From contig RPQK01000212.1 of the NCBI GenBank assembly GCA_003819755.1, forward strand, positions 1-10,115: a stretch of DNA of 10,115 nucleotides, in the 5' to 3' direction. Positions 6,418 to 10,115 of the stretch are shown piece by piece; the stretch's first letter is position 1; every line of letters begins with the position of its first letter. The stretch is from Acidobacteriota bacterium (GTDB lineage: Bacteria > Acidobacteriota > UBA6911 > RPQK01). A program made the translations under genes and the position numbers. The notes under the pieces were generated by a model. That model worked only from the letters and a program-made list of their open reading frames with translations, did not search any database and was not told the DNA's origin.

Positions 6418-7566
6418 GTGGGAAAGCGAGATGTGATTGTCATTGGTGGGGGACCGTCGGGTGCTACCGCTGCTTTTGTACTGGCGAAAGCGGGGATGTC
6501 GGTCCTGCTCCTCGATGCCGCCGTTTTCCCGCGCGACAAGCTCTGCGGGGGCCTCTTAAGCCGGCGGGCCGAGAAGACGTACAAGGCTGTCTTCGAGAAG
6601 CCGTGGGACCCGGCGATAGAGTTCGCCTCTCATGGAGCGGTTTTCTTCGACGGGCACTCGAAAATCCAGTCCGTCGAGCATGTCTGGCCCACCTATTTCA
6701 CCTCCCGGACGAAGTTTGACGCACATCTCCTGGCCCAGGCTGCTGCGGCGGGCGTTGTCGTTCAGGAGCAGCGTCGCGCCTTGCACGTTTACGCGCCGGA
6801 TTCCCGAGTGCAGGCGGCCGGCGGACCTGACATCCAGGCGGATTTCATTATTGGCTGCGAGGGAGTCAATAGCCCTACCGCCCGCGGTGTCGGACTTCCT
6901 CCCCTCTCGAGGCGACGGCTGGCGGCCGGCCTCGAGGTCCACATTCCCCGGGACCTTTTCTCGCGTCAGCCTGACAAGCCTGAGATCTACTTCCGGTTAG
7001 CCGAATGGGGCTATGCCTGGTTGTTCCCGAAGCGCGACTGCGTGACCGTGGGTATGGCTGGATTGGTTCAGAAGAATCGGAACCTGAAGGGCAACTTCAC
7101 CCGGTTTCTGTCGGGGCTGAACGGCGGACGGCTGCCCGAAGTAAGATGGAAAGGGCATCCGATCCCATTCGGCAACTACAGAGCCAGGCCAGGCAAGGCC
7201 AATATCCTGCTGGCGGGAGATGCCGCCGGGCTGGTCGAACCCGTGACGGGAGAGGGCATTGCCTTTGCTATGGAAAGTGGCCGATACGCTGCCCAAGCCA
7301 TCCTCGCAGCCGCAGCCGCCGGCCGCCCTGACTCCGCCCTTTCCCGGTATCTGGAGAGCTATTCTCGAATCACAGCCCTGTTCCGCCAGGCCCGGATCAT
7401 GCGCCACCTGGTCTTCCAGCGTCTCACCCAGCCGATATTCCTTCGTGTCCTTGCGCGCAGTCAAACGGTGGCCACCCGGTACCTCGACCTGCTCGCCGCC
7501 GAGATCGGCTACGGCGAGTACGCGCGATTCCTCGCGAAGGTTCTCATTCGCCGCTTCTTGGTTTAG
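6418..7566 (+). CDS. Geranylgeranyl reductase family FAD-dependent oxidoreductase
   Basis: A 382-residue flavoprotein of the GGR group of the p-hydroxybenzoate-hydroxylase-like fold. Members saturate isoprenoid chains of lipids or quinones, though some act as other oxidoreductases. The N-terminal FAD dinucleotide fold is VIGGGPSGATAA (G10, G12, G15), followed by the acidic end of strand 2 (LLLD, about 30-33). The GGR signature is present: FPRDKLCGG with C43, then YAWLFPK at 199-205. The second FAD motif LLAGDAAG (264-271) continues into EPVTGEGIAFAMESG. Residues after about 300 form a helical tail rich in Arg and Leu that may contact the membrane. The GTG start is forced by an in-frame TAG at 6406-6408; the lack of a ribosome-binding site may mean leaderless translation. 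It diverges from the propeller gene and lies 122 bp before a GT9 pair on the same strand, so envelope-lipid modification is plausible. The actual substrate (menaquinone, polyprenol or other) is not determined. Confidence 0.85.
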   Translation: MGKRDVIVIGGGPSGATAAFVLAKAGMSVLLLDAAVFPRDKLCGGLLSRRAEKTYKAVFEKPWDPAIEFASHGAVFFDGHSKIQSVEHVWPTYFTSRTKFDAHLLAQAAAAGVVVQEQRRALHVYAPDSRVQAAGGPDIQADFIIGCEGVNSPTARGVGLPPLSRRRLAAGLEVHIPRDLFSRQPDKPEIYFRLAEWGYAWLFPKRDCVTVGMAGLVQKNRNLKGNFTRFLSGLNGGRLPEVRWKGHPIPFGNYRARPGKANILLAGDAAGLVEPVTGEGIAFAMESGRYAAQAILAAAAAGRPDSALSRYLESYSRITALFRQARIMRHLVFQRLTQPIFLRVLARSQTVATRYLDLLAAEIGYGEYARFLAKVLIRRFLV

Positions 7567-7575
7567 TCTGGAAGT

Positions 7576-7668
7576 AGGCCGGACAGTTTTTGTCTATCGA
7601 CGAATTGCACGAATTACACCGAATTGCAGCCGTGTAATTCGGGTAATTCGTCGATAGACAAAAAGCCT
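7576..7668. repeat. Long inverted repeat built from GAATTRCAC units
   Basis: Arms 7587-7619 and 7632-7664 are 33 bp each and complementary except at two positions, around a 12-nt loop. The short ends AGGC (7576-7579) and GCCT (7665-7668) are also inverted. Inside, 9-bp units GAATTGCAC (7602-7610), GAATTACAC (7611-7619) and GAATTGCAG (7621-7629) are answered by their complements (7632-7649). The hairpin fills most of the gap between two same-strand genes. T5 precedes and A5 ends the stem, so it is not a standard intrinsic terminator. It probably belongs to the same family as 74-130. Confidence 0.85.
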
Positions 7669-7688
7669 CCACCCGGAACCCCAAGTCT

Positions 7689-8786
7689 ATGGATCCATTT
7701 ATCCCAGGGCTGCTGGATCGAATTGCGCCGCCTCGCAAGGTCGCGTTGTTCCGGGCCTCACGCCTCGGGGATTTCATCTGCGCAACCCCGGCCTTCCGTG
7801 CCCTGCGCCAGCGTCTCCCCGACGCCGAATTCACGCTTGTCGGCCTTCCTTTTGTTGAACCGCTCGCGGCACGTCTTTCCTCGCTCAACCGGTTCTTCGC
7901 TTTCCCCGGTTCTCCGGGCATAGCGGAACAGCTTTTTGAGACACGTAAATTAAGAGCTTTCCTGGAACGCATGCGGGCGGAAGAGTTTGATCTCGTGATT
8001 CAGATGCATGGGTCCGGTGTGTGTGCGAATCCAATTACCCTCGAGTTCGGGGGCCGAATCACCGCGGGCTATGTTCGGCACGGAGATTCGCCAGGACGGC
8101 TGGAGGCGGCTTTTCCGTATCCAGCCGGCGAGCACGAAGTGAAGAAGGTCCTTGCCCTCACCCGGTTCCTTGGGGCTCCGTCCGCCGACAAACGTCTCGA
8201 CTTCCCGCTTCTGGCGGCCGATCAGCAGAGCGCAGCCCAGCTGTTAGACAGGGCCAGGTCGCCGCTCATCGGCGTCCATGCCCGGGCCGAAGCGAAAACC
8301 AAACGATGGAGCCCTGAACGGTTCGCCGTGGCCGCTTCCCGTCTGGCTTTGTCTTGCGAAGGTTCGGTCGTTCTCGTTGGGTCAGGATCGAGCGAGGGGC
8401 ATGATGAATTGATCCGCCGTCTGGACGCCCCGTTCCTCGATCTTTGCGGCAGGACCTCGCTCGGAAGTCTTGGGGCGCTCCTCAGCCGGCTCTCCGTCCT
8501 CCTCACCAATGATTCCGGGCCGGCCCATATTGCGTATGCACTAGGCGTCCCGTCGGTAACGGTATTTGGAAGCACGCTTCCCTCCGAATGGGCTTCCACG
8601 TCTGTCGCGCGTCACGCTGCTGTAGTCCATCCGATCGGCTGTCGGCCCTGCGACTTTGACATCTGCCCGATCGGTTATCAATGCCTTGCCCAGGTGTCGA
8701 CCGATCAGGTTGTCCTGGCCGCGCAGAAGGTGATGAATGTTCATGGAAAGTCAGGACCGATTCAAGCGAATGCTGGTTCCATTTGA
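7689..8786 (+). CDS. Glycosyltransferase family 9 (heptosyltransferase-like), first of pair
   Basis: A 365-residue GT-B glycosyltransferase of family 9, whose known members (WaaC, WaaF, WaaQ type) add heptose from ADP-heptose to lipopolysaccharide core at the cytoplasmic face of the inner membrane. The N-terminal domain opens with KVALFRASRLGDFICATPAFRALRQ-like residues (17-41) including the conserved GD (D28). The C-terminal domain begins near IGVHARAEAKTKRWSPERF (194-212) and contains the nucleotide-sugar motif TNDSGPAH (273-280). A cysteine cluster CRPC...CPIGYQC (C318, C321, C326, C332) matches the cysteine-rich stretch seen in many GT9 proteins. The acceptor and sugar are not known; other heptose-like or hexose donors occur in the family. 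No clear Shine-Dalgarno precedes the ATG; the inverted repeat at 7576-7668 ends 20 nt upstream and may affect translation. It overlaps the next gene by 50 bp. Confidence 0.9.
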   Translation: MDPFIPGLLDRIAPPRKVALFRASRLGDFICATPAFRALRQRLPDAEFTLVGLPFVEPLAARLSSLNRFFAFPGSPGIAEQLFETRKLRAFLERMRAEEFDLVIQMHGSGVCANPITLEFGGRITAGYVRHGDSPGRLEAAFPYPAGEHEVKKVLALTRFLGAPSADKRLDFPLLAADQQSAAQLLDRARSPLIGVHARAEAKTKRWSPERFAVAASRLALSCEGSVVLVGSGSSEGHDELIRRLDAPFLDLCGRTSLGSLGALLSRLSVLLTNDSGPAHIAYALGVPSVTVFGSTLPSEWASTSVARHAAVVHPIGCRPCDFDICPIGYQCLAQVSTDQVVLAAQKVMNVHGKSGPIQANAGSI

Positions 8787-9843
8787 TGTAGAGAAGATCG
8801 CCGTTTTGCGGGCCAATGGCATTGGCGACTTGATGTTTGCCCTGCCGGCGCTGGCGGCGCTGCGCAAAAGCTACCCGAACGCCGAGATAGTGTTGCTGGC
8901 GAAACGATGGCATGCCGAGTTCTTCAAGGACCGGCCGGGTCCGGTTGATCGAGTCATCCCGATCCCGACCTATCCGGGAGTGGGCGCCTTGGAACATCTG
9001 AGCGACGACCGGCCGGATCTCGATGAGTTTTTTGCGGCGATGGTCAGGGAGCGCTTCGATCTGGCTTTGCAAATGCACGGTGGGGGGCGGTATTCGAACC
9101 CTTTTGTACGCCGGCTTGGCGCTCGTTTGACGGCCGGCCTCAGGTCTCCCGATGCGGTAGCGCTCGATCGCTGGATCCCTTATGTCTACTTCCAGCCGGA
9201 GATCATCCGCTACCTCGAGACGGTCTCGCTGGTGGGAGCGACACCTCTCGGCTTGGAACCGAAGGTCGAGGTCACAGACCGGGACGTCGCCGAAAGCGAG
9301 GCAGCAGTCCCGCCCGATGGTCGTCCCATCGTCGTGTTGCACCCGGGCGCCACCGACGGGCGGCGCCGGTGGTCGCCGGCTCGGTTCGGAGCGATCGGTT
9401 CGGCGTTGGCGGAACAGGGATTTCGAGTGGTTGTCAGCGGATCCTGCGAAGAGGACCACGTCATCCAGGGCGTGCTGCAGAACATGGGCTTCCCAGGTGA
9501 GGGAATGTCTCGGCTCTCTCTGGGCGGTCTAGCCGGCCTCCTGTCCCGGGCCAAGCTGGTCGTATCCAATGATTCGGGTCCGCTTCACCTCGCCCATGCG
9601 GTGGGGGCGGCGACAGTCGGCATCTATTGGTGCGGGAACGTGGTTACCGCCGGACCGATTACTCGAATGCGCCATCGACCGGCCATCTCCTGGCGGCTGA
9701 ATTGTCCTTCCTGCGGGCGGAATATGATCGAGGACAACTGCGATCATCACGATTCATTTGTCGATGATGTATCCGTCGCGGAAGTGAGGGACCACTGCCT
9801 GGACTTGCTCCGCGGTGCCTTGGACACGGTATTGGCGGACTGA
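8737..9843 (+). CDS. Glycosyltransferase family 9 (heptosyltransferase-like), second of pair
   Basis: A 368-residue GT9 paralogue of the preceding gene. It keeps the N-terminal IAVLRANGIGDLMFALPAL (21-39, D31), the central LHPGATDGRRRWSPARF (201-217) and the C-terminal SNDSGPLH (277-284). The cysteine cluster is different: C323 and C326 (CPSC), then C335 within NCDHHD, so the four-cysteine form of its neighbour is not kept. The acidic stretch SDDRPDLDEFF (89-99) in the N-terminal domain is an insertion relative to the first GT9. The ATG at 8737 is chosen because AAGGTG (8727-8732) sits 4 nt upstream; ATGs at 8743 and 8770 are alternatives. The start lies inside the end of the first GT9 in another frame, so the two are probably translationally coupled and act in one glycan pathway, for instance sequential core sugars. 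The stop is followed directly by the large palindromic spacer. Confidence 0.9.
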   Translation: MFMESQDRFKRMLVPFDVEKIAVLRANGIGDLMFALPALAALRKSYPNAEIVLLAKRWHAEFFKDRPGPVDRVIPIPTYPGVGALEHLSDDRPDLDEFFAAMVRERFDLALQMHGGGRYSNPFVRRLGARLTAGLRSPDAVALDRWIPYVYFQPEIIRYLETVSLVGATPLGLEPKVEVTDRDVAESEAAVPPDGRPIVVLHPGATDGRRRWSPARFGAIGSALAEQGFRVVVSGSCEEDHVIQGVLQNMGFPGEGMSRLSLGGLAGLLSRAKLVVSNDSGPLHLAHAVGAATVGIYWCGNVVTAGPITRMRHRPAISWRLNCPSCGRNMIEDNCDHHDSFVDDVSVAEVRDHCLDLLRGALDTVLAD

Positions 9844-9944
9844 CTCGTCGGCCGGCTGGCTGGTTCCGCTGACCGCTTCCCGCTGCCCGCTGACAACTGA
9901 GAAGGTGTGAAAAAATCAAGCGTGTCGACGGGCTTTTTATCGTG

Positions 9945-9966
9945 GCCGGACTCGCCCGAGTCCGGC
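9945..9966. repeat. Side hairpin within left arm of the large palindrome
   Basis: A 10-bp perfect stem GCCGGACTCG/CGAGTCCGGC with a 2-nt loop lies inside the left arm. A counterpart is present at the mirrored place in the right arm. Confidence 0.8.
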
Positions 9967-9998
9967 GCGTGGATGATGGCTGGTTGCACGATGTACGC

Positions 9999-10020
9999 GC
10001 CGGACTCTGGATAGTCCGGC
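9999..10020. repeat. Side hairpin within right arm of the large palindrome
   Basis: An 8-bp stem GCCGGACT/AGTCCGGC closes a 6-nt loop CTGGAT. It mirrors the left-arm hairpin; all three mismatches between the long arms fall at the apex of these side hairpins. Confidence 0.8.
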
Positions 10021-10066
10021 CACGATAAAAGCCCGTCGACACGCTTGATTTTTTCACACCTACTCA

Positions 10067-10115
10067 GCGGTCAGCCGTCAGCGGTCAGTTGTCCGCGGGC
10101 AGCGGGAGGCGGTCA
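10067..10115. repeat. Heptanucleotide array (GCGGTCA type)
   Basis: Seven contiguous 7-bp units fill 49 bp: GCGGTCA, GCCGTCA, GCGGTCA, GTTGTCC, GCGGGCA, GCGGGAG, GCGGTCA. The left outer arm (9870-9900) is the same type of array reversed: TGACCGC, TTCCCGC, TGCCCGC, TGACAAC, TGA. The array runs to the window edge and may continue. Confidence 0.8.

Larger units (their letters stand above)
9870..10115. repeat. Large nested inverted repeat (composite palindrome)
   Basis: The inner palindrome has arms 9903-9970 and 9995-10061 (68 and 67 nt; one 1-nt indel in a T/A run and three mismatches) around a 24-nt loop (9971-9994). The outer arms are 9870-9900 and 10085-10115, 31 nt each with two mismatches. 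They are joined to the inner arms by 2 nt on the left and by 23 nt on the right. The right side reaches the last base, so the outer arm may continue beyond the window. No protein gene is seen here. It may act as a transcription end for the GT9 pair, or be a MITE-like or REP-like element. Confidence 0.9.

Noticed and set aside
7587..7664. Rho-independent terminator of the GGR-like gene
   Set aside because: The T tract is on the 5' side of the stem and the 3' side ends in A5 on both strands' reading, so there is no U-run after the hairpin; the stem is also AT-rich and over-long.
8503..9459. Long (318-codon) open frame antisense to the two GT9 genes
   Set aside because: It overlaps clearly recognisable GT9 coding sequence on the other strand, its translation is Arg/Gln/Pro-rich low-complexity sequence without family motifs, and long antisense frames are expected in GC-rich genes.
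9976..10014. Tiny open frame (12 codons and a stop) in the loop and right arm of the large palindrome
   Set aside because: Very short, no ribosome-binding site, and contained in a palindromic repeat; likely chance.
9870..10115. Retron msr/msd or other reverse-transcriptase-associated hairpin
   Set aside because: No reverse transcriptase or accessory gene is in the window, and the arms are far longer than typical a1/a2 repeats; could be reconsidered if one lies just beyond 10115.

Overview
The window looks like ordinary chromosomal housekeeping and accessory DNA from a moderately GC-rich (judged by eye, about 58-60%) free-living bacterium. The gene mix fits a soil or sediment Gram-negative lineage: a fused class I Fe-S fumarase, a secreted PQQ-type beta-propeller, a geranylgeranyl-reductase-like flavoprotein and LPS-type GT9 glycosyltransferases. 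The intergenic spacers are packed with short-unit repeats. Acidobacteriota is my best guess, from general resemblance of the spacer repeats and gene types; nothing here proves it.

Layout: (1) 1-202, a leader with a 7-bp tandem repeat, a small repeat element and a plausible sigma70-type promoter. (2) 203-1768 (+), a soluble two-PAS histidine kinase of the NarL/HisKA_3 class without a partner regulator in view. (3) 1826-3430 (-), class I fumarate hydratase. (4) 3508-4713 (+), an MFS transporter divergent from the fumarase over a 77-bp spacer with overlapping -10 elements on both strands. (5) 4801-6294 (-), a secreted eight-repeat PQQ beta-propeller protein, convergent with the MFS gene. (6) 6418-7566 (+), a GGR-family FAD oxidoreductase. 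(7) 7689-8786 and 8737-9843 (+), two tandem GT9 (heptosyltransferase-type) glycosyltransferases overlapping by 50 bp. (8) 9844-10115, a non-coding spacer holding a large nested inverted repeat that runs into the window edge.

Functionally the only clear co-expressed unit is the GT9 pair, possibly with the upstream GGR-like gene, suggesting envelope glycan or isoprenoid-lipid work. The kinase, fumarase, MFS and propeller genes look individually transcribed: orientations alternate and both convergent junctions carry the same type of 9-bp-unit inverted repeat, which may serve as a two-way terminator.

I see no clear defence, mobile or biosynthetic system. The least explained material is in the spacers: short (7-9 bp) unit arrays arranged head-to-head so that they fold into hairpins, culminating in the roughly 245-bp nested palindrome at the right end.
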